Shown here in pieces: positions 44,879 to 55,987 of a DNA stretch of 64,000 bases. Numbering within the stretch: the first letter of the stretch is position 1; every line of letters begins with the position of its first letter. The stretch covers positions 806,001 through 870,000 of the forward strand of contig NZ_WIXO01000001.1 in NCBI RefSeq assembly GCF_009709575.1. The letters run 5' to 3'. The notes under the pieces were generated by a model. That model was not told the origin of the DNA. It was given only the letters and a program-made list of their open reading frames with translations, and made no database searches. The translations under genes and the position numbers were made by a program. The DNA comes from Streptomyces taklimakanensis. GTDB taxonomy: Bacteria; Actinomycetota; Actinomycetes; Streptomycetales; Streptomycetaceae.

Positions 44879-45433
44879 TCAGGGGTGGTTGCGCTGCGGG
44901 GAGTGCTTCTGCGCCAGCCCCAGCAGGTGGTCGGCCAGCGCCTGGCCACCGGTGGGGTGGCGGCTGATCAGCAGCAGGGTGTCGTCGCCCGCGATGGTGC
45001 CGATGATGTCGTGCACCTCCGCCTGGTCGATGGCCGAGGCGAGGAACTGCGCGGCACCGGGCGGGGTGCGCAGCACCACCAGGTTGGCCGAGGCCTCGGC
45101 GGAGATGAGCAGTTCGCCCGCCAGTCGCGCCATCCGCCCCTCGCTCGCCGACTCCCCCAGCGGCGCCTTGGGAGTGCGGTCGCCCCCCTCCCCGGGCACG
45201 GCGTAGATCAGCTCGCCCCGGGCGTTGCGGATCTTCACCGCGCCCAACTCGTCCAGGTCCCGGCTGAGCGTCGCCTGGGTGACGCTCAGCCCGTCGTCGG
45301 CGAGGAGCCTGGCCAGCTGGCTCTGCGAGCGGACCGGTTCGCGGTTCAGGATCTCCACGATCCTGCGGTGCCGGGCCGTACGTGTGTGCGGTACGGCCGG
45401 GCCCCCGTTGTTGCTGCCCTGCGCCTCGGTCAT
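44879..45433 (-). CDS. argR: arginine repressor
   Basis: 184 residues. The N-terminal winged helix has [33 protein letters not shown]; the C-terminal oligomerisation and arginine-binding domain includes [12 protein letters not shown], where the GDD aspartates contact arginine. It represses the arg genes when arginine is abundant. The gene lies seven bases after argD at the end of the argCJBDR operon, giving autoregulation. Confidence 0.96.
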   Translation of the reverse strand: MTEAQGSNNGGPAVPHTRTARHRRIVEILNREPVRSQSQLARLLADDGLSVTQATLSRDLDELGAVKIRNARGELIYAVPGEGGDRTPKAPLGESASEGRMARLAGELLISAEASANLVVLRTPPGAAQFLASAIDQAEVHDIIGTIAGDDTLLLISRHPTGGQALADHLLGLAQKHSPQRNHP

Positions 45434-45440
45434 CGTCTCG

Positions 45441-46694
45441 TCAGTCTCCGGCTCGTCGGGTCCCGTCGACGGCGTCGAGGACGGCGGGGAGGGAGCGGAC
45501 CAGCGCGTCCACCTCCGCCTCGCCGACGATCAGCGGCGGGGCGAGCCGGACGACGTCCGGAGCGCACGCGTTCACCAGGAAGCCCGCGTCCTGGGCCGCC
45601 TTCTGCACCTGGGGCGCGACGGGTTCGGTCAGTACGATACCCAGCAGCAGTCCGGCACCGCGGACCCGGTCGATCAGCGGGTGTCCCAACGCCCGGACGG
45701 AGTCGCGCAGCCGGCCGCCGACCCGCTTGACGTGGTCCAGGATCCCGTCGTCCTCGATGGTGTCCAGGACCGCGAGCGCCGCCGCGCACGCCACCGGATT
45801 GCCACCGAAGGTCGTGCCGTGCCGGCCGGGCGTCAGCAGCTCGGCGGCACCGTCGAAGGCGATCGTGGCGCCGATGGGCAGTCCGCCGCCCAAGCCCTTG
45901 GCGAGGGTGACCACGTCGGGCCGCACCCCCTGGGCCTGGCAGGCGAACCAGTGGCCGGTGCGGCCGATGCCCGTCTGGACCTCGTCGAGCACCAGCAGGG
46001 TGCCGGTGGCGGCGGTGATCTCGCGGGCCGCGGCCAGGTAGCCCTCGGGCGGGACGACGACACCGTTCTCGCCCTGGATCGGCTCGACGATCACCAGGGC
46101 CGTCTCCTCGGTGACGGCCGTCCGCAGCGCGTCGGCGTCACCGTAGGGGACGTGGGTGACCTCGCCGGGCAGCGGCAGGAACGGGTCCCGCTTGGCGGCC
46201 TGCCCGGTCAGTGCCAGGGCGCCCATGGTCCGGCCGTGGAAGCCGCCCTCGGTGGCCACCATGTGCGTCCGGCCCGTACAGCGTCCGATCTTGAACGCGG
46301 CCTCGACGGCCTCGGCACCGGAGTTGGAGAAGAAGACGCGCCCGGGCCGGTCGAAGAGCCGCAGCAGCCGTTCGGCCAGGGCGACCGGGGGCTCGGCGAC
46401 GAAGAGGTTGGAGACGTGGCCGAGCGTGGCGATCTGGTCGGAGACGGCCCGTACGACCGCCGGGTGTCCGGTGCCGAGCGCGTTGACGGCGATGCCGCCG
46501 ACGAAGTCCAGGTACTCCTTGCCGTCCGCGTCCCACAGCCGGGCGCCCTCGCCGTGGGTGACGGGGAGGCGCGGGGTGCCGTAGTTGTCCATCAGCGCGC
46601 CCTGCCAGCGGCGGGTCAGTTCGGCGTTGCCGGTGGCGCCGGTCTCGCCGCCGCTCCCGGTGCGCGCGGTGTCCGCCGTGTCGGTGCCGTTCAT
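45441..46694 (-). CDS. argD: acetylornithine aminotransferase
   Basis: 417 residues. Class III aminotransferase: [29 protein letters not shown], and the PLP lysine in [15 protein letters not shown]. It converts N-acetylglutamate semialdehyde to N-acetylornithine. The ATG overlaps the argB stop (ATGA at 46691-46694). Confidence 0.96.
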   Translation of the reverse strand: MNGTDTADTARTGSGGETGATGNAELTRRWQGALMDNYGTPRLPVTHGEGARLWDADGKEYLDFVGGIAVNALGTGHPAVVRAVSDQIATLGHVSNLFVAEPPVALAERLLRLFDRPGRVFFSNSGAEAVEAAFKIGRCTGRTHMVATEGGFHGRTMGALALTGQAAKRDPFLPLPGEVTHVPYGDADALRTAVTEETALVIVEPIQGENGVVVPPEGYLAAAREITAATGTLLVLDEVQTGIGRTGHWFACQAQGVRPDVVTLAKGLGGGLPIGATIAFDGAAELLTPGRHGTTFGGNPVACAAALAVLDTIEDDGILDHVKRVGGRLRDSVRALGHPLIDRVRGAGLLLGIVLTEPVAPQVQKAAQDAGFLVNACAPDVVRLAPPLIVGEAEVDALVRSLPAVLDAVDGTRRAGD

Positions 46695-47638
46695 GCCCTC
46701 TCCCCCTCGTCCGATGCCGTCGTCCCGCCCGGTACCGCCTCGTTCGGGGCCGTCCCGTCCGGGACGACCATGGTTCCGACTCCCTCGTCGGTGAAGATCT
46801 CCAGCAGGATGGAGTGCTGGACGCGCCCGTCGATGACGCGCGCGGTCCGCACGCCGTTGCGGACCGCGTGCAGACAGCCCTCCATCTTGGGCACCATGCC
46901 GCTGGCCAGGTCCGGCAGCAGTTCCTCCAGCTCGCTCGCGGTCAGCCGGCTGATCACCTCGTCGCTGTTCGGCCAGTCCACGTACAGCCCCTCGACGTCG
47001 GTGAGGACCATCAGCGTCTCGGCGCCCAGTTCGGCGGCGAGCGCGGCGGCCGCGGTGTCCGCGTTGATGTTGTAGACGTGCCCGTCGTCAGCGCTGCGGG
47101 CGATCGAGGAGACCACCGGGATGCGGCCGTCGTCCAGCAGGGCCCGGACCGCGCCGGCGTCGACGTGGGTGATCTCGCCGACCCGGCCGATGTCCACCCG
47201 CTCGCCGTCGATCTCGGCGTAGCGTTTGGTGGCGGTCATGGTGTGGGCGTCCTCGCCGGTCATGCCGACGGCCAGCGGCCCGTGCCGGTTGAGCAGGCCG
47301 ACCAGTTCGCGCTGCACCTGTCCGGCCAGCACCATCCGCACGACGTCCATGGCCTCGTCGGTGGTGACCCGCAGTCCGGCCTTGAACTCCGACACCAGGC
47401 CCAGCCTGTCCAGGTGGGCGCTGATCTGGGGGCCGCCGCCGTGGACGACGACGGGCTTGAGGCCGGCGTGTCGCAGGAAGACCACGTCCTGGGCGAAGGC
47501 CGCCTTCAGGTCCTCGTCCACCATGGCGTTGCCGCCGAACTTGACGACGACGGTCCTGCCGTGGTGGCGGGTGAGCCAGGGCAGGGCCTCGATGAGGATC
47601 TCGGCCTTGGGGAGGGCGGTGTGTTTGCGGGTGCTCAT
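46691..47638 (-). CDS. argB: acetylglutamate kinase
   Basis: 315 residues. Amino acid kinase fold: [30 protein letters not shown] and [18 protein letters not shown]. It phosphorylates N-acetylglutamate and is probably the arginine-inhibited step. The ATG overlaps the argJ stop (ATGA at 47635-47638). The C-terminus runs about 20 residues past the conserved end. Confidence 0.96.
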   Translation of the reverse strand: MSTRKHTALPKAEILIEALPWLTRHHGRTVVVKFGGNAMVDEDLKAAFAQDVVFLRHAGLKPVVVHGGGPQISAHLDRLGLVSEFKAGLRVTTDEAMDVVRMVLAGQVQRELVGLLNRHGPLAVGMTGEDAHTMTATKRYAEIDGERVDIGRVGEITHVDAGAVRALLDDGRIPVVSSIARSADDGHVYNINADTAAAALAAELGAETLMVLTDVEGLYVDWPNSDEVISRLTASELEELLPDLASGMVPKMEGCLHAVRNGVRTARVIDGRVQHSILLEIFTDEGVGTMVVPDGTAPNEAVPGGTTASDEGERA

Positions 47639-48786
47639 GAGGAGTAGTCGCTGTTCTCGTGGACGTAGTCGGCGGTGAGGTCGTTGGTCCAGATGACGGC
47701 GGAGGCGTCGCCCGCGGCCAGGTCGGCGGTGATGCGGACCTCCCGGTAGCGCATGTCCACCAGCTCGCGGTCCTCGCCGGCGAAGCCGTTCCGGCAGACC
47801 CACACCCCGTTGACGGCGACGTTCAGCCGGTCGGGCTCGAAGGCGGCGGAGGTGGTGCCGATGGCGGAGAGCACGCGGCCCCAGTTGGGGTCCTCGCCGT
47901 GGACGGCGCACTTGAGGAGGTTGTTGCGGGCGATGGCGCGGCCGACCTCGACGGCGTCGTCCTCGCTCGCCGCGTTCACCACCTCGACGCGGATGTCCTT
48001 GGAGGCTCCCTCGGCGTCGCCGACGAGCTGCCGGGCCAGCTCCTCGCAGGCGGTGCGGACGGCCTCGGCGAACTCCTCGCGGTCCGGGGTGGCACCGGAG
48101 GCGCCGGAGGCCAGCAGCAGGACGGTGTCGTTGGTGGACATGCAGCCGTCGGAGTCGATCCGGTCGAAGGTGGTACGGGTGGCCTCGCGCAGCACCGCGT
48201 CCAGCTCCGCGCTCTCGACGTCGGCGTCGGTGGTGAGGACGACCAGCACGGTGGCCAGCCCCGGGGCGAGCATGCCCGCCCCCTTGGCCATGCCGCCCAC
48301 CGTCCACCCCGCGCCCTCGACGACGGCGGTCTTGTACACGGTGTCGGTGGTCCTGATGGCGATGGCGGCCCGGTCGCCGCCGTGCGCCGACAGCCCCGCC
48401 GCCGCCTTCTCGATGCCGGGCAGCAGCCTGTCCATGGGCAACCGGACGCCGATGAGGCCGGTGGAGCACACGGCCACCTCGGCGGCGTTGTGCCCGAGCA
48501 CCTCGGCGACCTTCTCGGCGGTGGCGTGGGTGTCCTGGAAGCCGAGCGGGCCGGTGCAGGCGTTGGCTCCCCCGGAGTTGAGGACGACCGCCGACACCCG
48601 TCCGCCCCTCAGGACCTGCCGGGACCAGAGCACGGGGGCGGCCTTGACCCGGTTGGAGGTGAACACGCCGGCGGCGGCCTGCCTCGGCCCGTGGTTGACG
48701 ACCAGGGCCAGGTCGGGGGCTCCGTCGCTCCTGATTCCGGCGGCGACGCCCGCCGCCGTGAACCCCTTCGCCGCGGTCACGCTCAC
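47635..48786 (-). CDS. argJ: bifunctional ornithine acetyltransferase / N-acetylglutamate synthase
   Basis: 383 residues starting at GTG 48786 (GGAGGG upstream). It has the self-cleavage site in [17 protein letters not shown] (cleavage before the Thr of NDT) and [10 protein letters not shown] near residue 70. It recycles the acetyl group from acetylornithine to glutamate. It lies 52 bases after argC and is coupled to argB. Confidence 0.96.
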   Translation of the reverse strand: MSVTAAKGFTAAGVAAGIRSDGAPDLALVVNHGPRQAAAGVFTSNRVKAAPVLWSRQVLRGGRVSAVVLNSGGANACTGPLGFQDTHATAEKVAEVLGHNAAEVAVCSTGLIGVRLPMDRLLPGIEKAAAGLSAHGGDRAAIAIRTTDTVYKTAVVEGAGWTVGGMAKGAGMLAPGLATVLVVLTTDADVESAELDAVLREATRTTFDRIDSDGCMSTNDTVLLLASGASGATPDREEFAEAVRTACEELARQLVGDAEGASKDIRVEVVNAASEDDAVEVGRAIARNNLLKCAVHGEDPNWGRVLSAIGTTSAAFEPDRLNVAVNGVWVCRNGFAGEDRELVDMRYREVRITADLAAGDASAVIWTNDLTADYVHENSDYSS

Positions 48787-48838
48787 AGCATCCCTCCGTC
48801 CGTTCCGTCCGCCGCGCTCCGTCCGCCGCCCGCGCGGT

Positions 48839-50477
<1,639 letters not shown>

Positions 50478-51053
50478 TCACTCCGTCGGCCCGGGAGTTC
50501 CGCGCTGCTTGGCGTTGAAGCGCGCTTTCTTCTGGCGATTGCCACAGGTGTTCATGTCGCACCACTTGCGAGTGCGGCTCTGACTGGTGTCGAAGAAGGC
50601 GGCTCGGCAGGTCGGTGACGCGCACAGGGCCAGTCGTCCGTCTCGTTCGCCCGCGATGATGCCGATCGCGTCGGCGGCGATCACGCTGAGGGCGTCTTCC
50701 ACGCAGGAAGTCGAGCCGAGCCGCCATCGCCGCTCGCCCTCGGGCGTCAGGATCGCCGCGGCCCGACCCCGAGCGCTGCGGTCGTTGATGACGTGGACAG
50801 CGGACACGGGGAGAGCCTCCCGGAGCGCGGCCGCTGTCGCGGCGGCGTGGATCGACTCCCTCAGCTCCCGAGCGAGGTCGAGCTGGGCGGTGGTGCAGGA
50901 GTCCACGGCGAGGCCGTTCACCGCCAGCCAGTCGACGAGTCGGCCCGGCGTGGGAATGCGCTCCACAGCGTTGCCGTGACGCTCCGACAGAGTCCCCGTG
51001 AAGCTGGTCGCCAGCACGTTGCCGAGGCGGAACTCGGGGAACCCAGCGCGCAT
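50478..51053 (-). CDS. CGNR zinc-finger putative transcription regulator
   Basis: 191 residues. An N-terminal ABATE-like helical domain precedes the C-terminal finger C-x4-C (CASPTC) and C-x4-C (CDMNTC) ending in CGNR and a basic tail (KKARFNAKQRG). Divergent from the epoxide hydrolase gene. A 17-bp inverted-repeat element ends three bases before ATG 51053, so the protein probably represses itself and its neighbour. The GC content looks slightly lower than in the core genes, judged by eye, which fits acquisition. Confidence 0.85.
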   Translation of the reverse strand: MRAGFPEFRLGNVLATSFTGTLSERHGNAVERIPTPGRLVDWLAVNGLAVDSCTTAQLDLARELRESIHAAATAAALREALPVSAVHVINDRSARGRAAAILTPEGERRWRLGSTSCVEDALSVIAADAIGIIAGERDGRLALCASPTCRAAFFDTSQSRTRKWCDMNTCGNRQKKARFNAKQRGTPGPTE

Positions 51054-51055
51054 GG

Positions 51056-51072
51056 AACCACCTTAGCAGGTT
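51056..51072. promoter_or_regulatory. operator copy 1
   Basis: AACCACCTTAGCAGGTT, with inverted ends AACC/GGTT. Almost identical to the element at 51098-51114 and directly upstream of the CGNR start codon. Confidence 0.6.
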
Positions 51073-51097
51073 GCAGTGCGACCCGGAGGGCTGCTAG

Positions 51098-51114
51098 AAC
51101 CGCCTTAGCCGGTT
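51098..51114. promoter_or_regulatory. operator copy 2
   Basis: AACCGCCTTAGCCGGTT, two bases different from copy 1 and exactly 42 bases away (four helical turns). A half-site pair AACCGGTT follows at 51128-51135, before the epoxide hydrolase gene. Confidence 0.6.
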
Positions 51115-51156
51115 CACGATGGATCGTAACCGGTTCCACGACGGCCAGGAGGTCTC

Positions 51157-52329
51157 ATGCCCCGCCCGACCAGCGACGTGCAGGCATTCGAAACCCGCGC
51201 AACCGACGCCGACCTCGACGACCTGCGCGCGCGACTGGCCGCGGCCCGATTGCCGGAGGCCGAGACGGTCCATCGCGCCGCGCCCGGCCCCCGCCGATGG
51301 CAACAAGGCGTGCCCCTCGCCGACCTCGTCGACGTCGTGGACTACTGGCGCACCGAGTACGACTGGCGGTCGTTCGAAGAGCGCCTTGACCGTGTCGGCC
51401 AGTTCCGCACGACCATCGACGGCCTGGGAATCCACTTCCTGCACCGCCGGTCCGCGCGCGCGGACGCCATTCCTCTGATCTTGACGCACGGCTGGCCGGA
51501 CAGCGTTGTTCGGTTCGTCGATGTGGTGGACGAGCTGGCGGATCCCAAAGACGCGGACGTGCCGGCGTTCCACGTCGTGGTCCCGTCGCTGCCGGGCTTC
51601 GGTCACAGCGACAAGCCGGCCACCACCGGGTGGGGAACCGAAAGGATCGCGGCCGCATGGGTGGAACTGATGGGGAGGCTCGGCTACAGCAGGTTCGCGG
51701 CCCACGGCGGCGACTGGGGAGGCAATATCACCACGGTTCTCGGCGGCAGGTTCCCGGCGCACGTTCTCGGCATCCACACGACGTTCGCGGAGGCGCCGCC
51801 CGGGTTGACGACAGAGGGGCTGACGGCGGTCGAGCGCGCGTGGACCGAGGAGACCCGCGATTTCTGGCGCCACCGCGCGGCGTACGCGAAGCAGCAGGCG
51901 ACCCGACCGCAGACCATCGGCTACTCGCTCGTCGACTCACCGGTCGGGCTCCTCGCCTGGATCCTCGACAAGTTCGCCGAGTGGACGGACACCGAGGACA
52001 GCCCGTTCGAGACGGTTTCCAGGGACAGGGTTCTCGACAACGTCACCCTGTACTGGCTGACGCGGACCGGCGCGTCGTCGGCCCGCATCTACTACGAAAG
52101 CCACAACTCGCTGGACCCCGAACTCCGGGTCGACGTCCCGTCGGCCATCACCATGTATCCCCGCGATGTCGAGAAGTGCCCGCGCCCCTGGGCACGGGAG
52201 CGGTACCGACGAATCGTCCGGTGGAGGTCACCCGAGAGCGGGGGACACTTCCCGTCGCTGGAGGTTCCCGAGTACTTCGTCAAGGATCTGCAAGAGGGCC
52301 TCGCGGCAGTGTCGGCCACTCATCGGTGA
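51157..52329 (+). CDS. epoxide hydrolase (EHN-type alpha/beta hydrolase)
   Basis: 390 residues. The N-terminal EHN segment (about 6-115) is followed by the alpha/beta hydrolase core with oxyanion motif THGWPDS, PGFGHSD, and the nucleophile elbow HGGDWGGN (Asp nucleophile). The late acid/base histidine is in SGGHFPSLE. It opens epoxides to diols; the natural substrate is unknown and could be a xenobiotic or a juvenile-hormone-like lipid. The regulator gene and operators next to it suggest induction by the substrate. Confidence 0.9.
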   Translation: MPRPTSDVQAFETRATDADLDDLRARLAAARLPEAETVHRAAPGPRRWQQGVPLADLVDVVDYWRTEYDWRSFEERLDRVGQFRTTIDGLGIHFLHRRSARADAIPLILTHGWPDSVVRFVDVVDELADPKDADVPAFHVVVPSLPGFGHSDKPATTGWGTERIAAAWVELMGRLGYSRFAAHGGDWGGNITTVLGGRFPAHVLGIHTTFAEAPPGLTTEGLTAVERAWTEETRDFWRHRAAYAKQQATRPQTIGYSLVDSPVGLLAWILDKFAEWTDTEDSPFETVSRDRVLDNVTLYWLTRTGASSARIYYESHNSLDPELRVDVPSAITMYPRDVEKCPRPWARERYRRIVRWRSPESGGHFPSLEVPEYFVKDLQEGLAAVSATHR

Positions 52330-52596
52330 ACGCGGCTCGGCCGGCTGTCCCGAGTCGGCCACCGCGCTGGAGGCGACAGGGGCGGAGCGGGGGCGTACGT
52401 CCACCGGGCGCCCGGCCGGCCCGTCGCCCCGCCCCCGCGAGCCGAGGTGACGGCCCGGCGGTCGAGGACCGGAAGGGTCGGGCCGTGCCCGCGGCCGACA
52501 GGTGCGCTCGGTCGGCCGGCTGAAACGCTCGGTCGCGACGGGGGTGCGACAGCGGGTCCGCGCGCGGGTGCCCGCCGGCCGGAACCCACCGGGGAA

Positions 52597-52632
52597 AGGG
52601 GTTGAAGTTGACGCAGCGGAAACCCCTAGCGT
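52597..52632 (+). promoter_or_regulatory. MerR-type stretched promoter with inverted repeat
   Basis: Arms AGGGGTT (52597-52603) and AACCCCT (52621-52627) form a perfect inverted repeat. A -35 TTGAAG (52602) and -10 TAGCGT (52627) are 19 bases apart, the stretched spacing that MerR regulators untwist. It lies 35 bases before the regulator gene. Confidence 0.6.
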
Positions 52633-52666
52633 CGGGACCACCGACGGATCGGAGGAGCCCCACGGC

Positions 52667-53413
52667 ATGGAGTGGTCGATTCGGGAGATCGCCCGCTCGG
52701 CCGGGACGACCAGCCGCACCCTGCGTCACTACGACGCCATCGGGCTGCTGCGTCCCAGCCGGATCGGGCACGGCGGGACCCGCTACTACGACGAGCACGC
52801 GCTGGTGCGGCTCCAGCGGATCCTGCTCCTGCGCGAACTCGGCCTGGGACTGGCCGCCATCTCCGACGCCCTCGACGGGCAGCGGGACGCGGCCGCCGCG
52901 CTGCGCACCCACCTGAGGCTGCTCGAACGGGAGAGGGAGCGACTGGGGCGGCAGATCGAGTCGGTACGGACGACATTGGACAGGATGGAAGGAGGCGAGC
53001 CCCTGATGCCGGACGAGGTTCTCGACGGTTTCGACCACACGCTCCACAAGGACGAGGTGATCGAACGCTGGGGTCGCGACGCCTACGAGCGGGGCGACCG
53101 TTGGTGGCGCTCGTTGTCACCGGACGACAAGAAGGAGCTCCAACAGCGACAGGTCGACATCGCCACCGCCTTCGCCCGCGCCCACCGGGCCGGTCTCGCG
53201 CCGGACAGCGACGAGGTGTCGGCGATCACCCGACGGCACTACGAGTGGATCGCGATCGGCTGGCAGGGCAGGCCGACCGCGGAGCAGTTCGCCGGGCTCG
53301 GGCAGTTGTACGTCGACGACCCGCGCTTCACCGCCACCTACGACCGACACGGCGAGGGCACGGCGGCCTTCGTCCGCGACGCGATGGCCGCCTACGCCGA
53401 ACGCGAGCTGTGA
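52667..53413 (+). CDS. MerR-family regulator with TipAS-like ligand domain
   Basis: 248 residues. N-terminal MerR winged helix: SIREIARSAGTTSRTLRHYD and GLLRPSRIGHGGTRYYDEH. A coiled dimerisation helix (about 75-110) follows, then a TipAS-type domain (HKDEVIERWGRDAYERGDRW, RHYEWIAIGWQGRPTAEQF). TipA-type regulators bind thiopeptides or other drugs and activate promoters. GGAGGA lies ten bases before ATG 52667. Its own promoter has MerR geometry, so autoregulation is likely; other targets are not evident here. Confidence 0.88.
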   Translation: MEWSIREIARSAGTTSRTLRHYDAIGLLRPSRIGHGGTRYYDEHALVRLQRILLLRELGLGLAAISDALDGQRDAAAALRTHLRLLERERERLGRQIESVRTTLDRMEGGEPLMPDEVLDGFDHTLHKDEVIERWGRDAYERGDRWWRSLSPDDKKELQQRQVDIATAFARAHRAGLAPDSDEVSAITRRHYEWIAIGWQGRPTAEQFAGLGQLYVDDPRFTATYDRHGEGTAAFVRDAMAAYAEREL

Positions 53414-53415
53414 TC

Positions 53416-53451
53416 CCGGTGGGGCGCGGGACGATCGCCGCGCCCCACCGG
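53416..53451. terminator. bidirectional terminator hairpin
   Basis: Perfect 14-bp stem (53416-53429 with 53438-53451) and 8-base loop, filling the 42-base gap between the convergent MerR and phosphatase-fold genes. Confidence 0.75.
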
Positions 53452-53455
53452 ACCC

Positions 53456-54031
53456 TCAGTGGTCCATGCCGAGCATCCAGTCCCCCGCCCGGCCGGTCAG
53501 GGTGATCGCCGACAGTGGGTGGACGTCGACGCGCCAGTAGGTGTGCGGAGGCGCCTTCAGCGCGTAGACCGCGGCCGCGCGCAGCACCGTCGGCTCCACG
53601 ACCGCGGCGATCGGGCACTCCTCGCCCTCGCCTCCAGGTCGGGTGTCCAGCCAGTCGCCGATCCGCAGGATGAACGAGAACAGCGACTCACCACCGTGCG
53701 GGGTCGCGTGGGGATCGGCGAGCCAGACGTCCACGGCCCTCGGCTCGCACGCGGCGACCTCCCTGAAGGTACGGCCGCGCCAGCGACCCATGTCGCACTC
53801 GCGGAGCGCGGGCTGCGCGATGGGCCGCAGACCGAGCGCCTCGCCGGTCTCGCGGCACCGCAGGGTCGGCGAGCAGTACCGCAGTTCCGCGCCGGCCAGG
53901 TGCCCGTACACCGGGATGGCCCGCTCGGCCTCCCGCCACCCGGCGGCGTCCAGGGGCCTGTCGTCCTCGAAGCGCACGTCCAGCAGGGAGGAGCTGCGGG
54001 CGGCGGCGAGCAGCGTGATCCGGAGGTGCAT
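53456..54031 (-). CDS. histidine phosphatase-fold protein lacking the RHG catalytic motif
   Basis: 191 residues. The fold is recognisable from RPLDAAGWREAERA, YCSPTLRCRETGEAL, LRECDMGRWRGRTF and HGGESLFSFILRIGDWL. Where active enzymes have the phosphorylated RHG, this protein reads TLLAAARSSS, so the catalytic histidine is absent. It may be a pseudo-enzyme with a binding role. I recall similar proteins near cobalt-transport genes in actinobacteria; no such genes are seen here. Confidence 0.75.
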   Translation of the reverse strand: MHLRITLLAAARSSSLLDVRFEDDRPLDAAGWREAERAIPVYGHLAGAELRYCSPTLRCRETGEALGLRPIAQPALRECDMGRWRGRTFREVAACEPRAVDVWLADPHATPHGGESLFSFILRIGDWLDTRPGGEGEECPIAAVVEPTVLRAAAVYALKAPPHTYWRVDVHPLSAITLTGRAGDWMLGMDH

Positions 54032-54213
54032 TACCGGATGGTAGAGCCGTGAACCACATTGTTGGACAGGGCGTGCACGACTGTTTCCGGTCGTGTGCGG
54101 AAGGCGGATGCGGCCCCCGGAGCCCGACCCCCGTGAGGAGGCCGGACGACGACCGCACCCCTAGACTCGTACCCATAAGGGACATGCAGGGCCGAACTCC
54201 GAAAGGAGTGACG

Positions 54214-54435
54214 ATGCGGGCGAACAAGGGCGACCTGCTGCTGGTGCACGGCAGGACCGTGGGGCAGCACGACAGGGTCGCGGAGATCGTCGAGGTGCTC
54301 GGGGACGGCGGCGAACCACCGTACCGGGTCCGTTTCGAGGACGGGCACGAGACCGTGGTCTCGCCGGGGCCCGACTCGGTGGTGCGGCACCACGGTGAAC
54401 CCCTGCTCCAGCACGGCGAACCCCGACGCCACTGA
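54214..54435 (+). CDS. DUF1918 small protein
   Basis: 73 residues. Begins RANKGDLLLVHGRTVGQHDR and continues YRVRFEDGHETVVSPGPD, the typical SH3-like beta barrel of DUF1918. AAAGGAG lies five bases before ATG 54214. Function unknown; the family is common in actinobacteria. Confidence 0.85.
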   Translation: MRANKGDLLLVHGRTVGQHDRVAEIVEVLGDGGEPPYRVRFEDGHETVVSPGPDSVVRHHGEPLLQHGEPRRH

Positions 54436-54496
54436 GGACCGGCGCCGGGCGCGCGGCAGGAGACGACGGAGGACGGAAGGAGGCGGTGGACACGGC

Positions 54497-55747
54497 TCAG
54501 CGGGGCGGTCGGACCCGGGTGCCGTAGTGGTCCCGCACCACCCGGCTCATGGCCCCGATCGGATCCGCGGCGACGTGCCGCGCCGAGAAGTAGACGTTGC
54601 CGCGCACCTCGGGGTGCTCCCGGCACAGCGTCAGGTGCCGGGAGAGTTCGGTCGGATCGTGCCAGGCCGGCCCCTGGGCCGGGTCCGCCACCTTGTACAG
54701 CGCCTCGCCGATGTACAGGTCGACTCCGGTGCCCCGCACCACGCCGGCCCACCAGGGCACCAGCCTGGCGTAGTCGGCGGCGTCGAAACCGATGTTCCAG
54801 TACACCTGGGGCACGACGTGGTCGATCCAGCGCTCGCGCACCCACGTGCGGGTGTCGGCGTACAGGTCGTCGTAGGTCTGCACCCCGGCACGGGTGTCGG
54901 AGCCGGCCGGATCGGTGTCCTTGTTGCGCCAGACGGCGAAGGGGCTGACGCCGAGGCGCACGCGCGGCTTGGTCCGCTTCAGCCGACGGGACGTCTCGCG
55001 CACCAGCAGGTCGATGTTGTGGCGCCGCCAGTCGCCCCGGTCGGCGAAGTCCCCGCCGTACCGCTCGTAGGTCGCGTCGTCGTCGAAGACCTGACCGGAG
55101 ACCGGGTAGGGGTAGAAGTAGTCGTCGAAGTGCATCGCGTCGATGTCGTAGCGCTCCACCGCGTGGAACATCGCCTCCTGCACGAACCGGCGGACCTGGG
55201 GCAGGCCCGGGTCGTAGTAGAGCTTCCCGCCGTAGGGCACCACCCATTCCGGGTGGCGCCGCGCGGGATGGTCGGCCACCAGTCGGCGCGGATCGGCGTG
55301 GTTGGCCACCCGGTAGGGATTGAACCAGGCGTGCAGCTCCAACCCTCGGCGGTGCGCCTCACGCACGGCGAAGCCCAGTGGATCCCAGCCGGGATCCTTG
55401 CCCTGGGTGCCGGTGAGGTACTGCGACCACGGCTCGAAGGGCGAGGGCCACAGGGCGTCGGCCGTGGGCCGCACCTGGAGGACCACGGTGTTCAGCCGGC
55501 GTTCGACCACGGTGTCCAGGAGCGCCAGCAGTTGCTCCTGCTGCTCCCGCGCGGTCAGCCCCGCCTTCGAGGGCCAGTCGACGTTGGCGACGGTCGCCAC
55601 CCACATGCCGCGCATCTCGGGACGCCGCCCGCTCCCGCGTCCCGCCCCCTCCCCTCGCGCCGGCCCCGCACCGGCACCGGTGAGCAGCGCGCCGGAGAGC
55701 ACGCCGGCCGCCGCGACCCCCAGGGTCCTCCGAGAAAAACGCCCCAT
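54497..55747 (-). CDS. Tat-exported GHL10/DUF187-type glycoside hydrolase-like protein
   Basis: 416 residues. A twin-arginine signal (FSRRTLGVAAAGVLSGALL) covers about 1-33. A TIM-barrel domain follows, with EMRGMWVATVANVDWPS, LNTVVLQVRPTADALWPS, DAMHFDDYFYPYP and VVPQVYWNIGF. Family members hydrolyse glycans, and some act on cell wall or exopolysaccharide; the acidic residues of HFDDYF are probably catalytic. Divergent from the GH74 gene, sharing a 240-base region with LacI-type palindromes. Confidence 0.85.
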   Translation of the reverse strand: MGRFSRRTLGVAAAGVLSGALLTGAGAGPARGEGAGRGSGRRPEMRGMWVATVANVDWPSKAGLTAREQQEQLLALLDTVVERRLNTVVLQVRPTADALWPSPFEPWSQYLTGTQGKDPGWDPLGFAVREAHRRGLELHAWFNPYRVANHADPRRLVADHPARRHPEWVVPYGGKLYYDPGLPQVRRFVQEAMFHAVERYDIDAMHFDDYFYPYPVSGQVFDDDATYERYGGDFADRGDWRRHNIDLLVRETSRRLKRTKPRVRLGVSPFAVWRNKDTDPAGSDTRAGVQTYDDLYADTRTWVRERWIDHVVPQVYWNIGFDAADYARLVPWWAGVVRGTGVDLYIGEALYKVADPAQGPAWHDPTELSRHLTLCREHPEVRGNVYFSARHVAADPIGAMSRVVRDHYGTRVRPPR

Positions 55748-55822
55748 TCCGCCTCCTCCTGACGGTGACTTACCCGATCATGAGCGGTGTGTAACCACCG
55801 GGCAACTCCGAGCCACGGACAA

Positions 55823-55832
55823 CAAGCGCTTG
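55823..55832. promoter_or_regulatory. LacI-type palindrome CAAGCGCTTG
   Basis: 10-bp palindrome with the same core as the operator at 11447-11460. It lies 75 bases upstream of the GHL10-like gene and 77 bases from the CebR-type site. Confidence 0.4.
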
Positions 55833-55908
55833 CTCCGCGCCTCGACACCCCTGGCGCAACCCCTTATGCGAACACCGTTCGACAACTAGCATCCGCACCA
55901 CGCACATC

Positions 55909-55922
55909 TGGGAGCGCTCCCA
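55909..55922. promoter_or_regulatory. CebR-type operator
   Basis: TGGGAGCGCTCCCA, a perfect 14-bp palindrome identical to the CebR consensus known from cellulose-utilisation genes in Streptomyces. It lies 65 bases upstream of the GH74 start. Confidence 0.85.
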
Positions 55923-55987
55923 CTCACTGGTTCACCCCGTATCCCCGTACCGCCCCCGTGGCGGTCTTGCCCGGAGAGGACGTGTCC

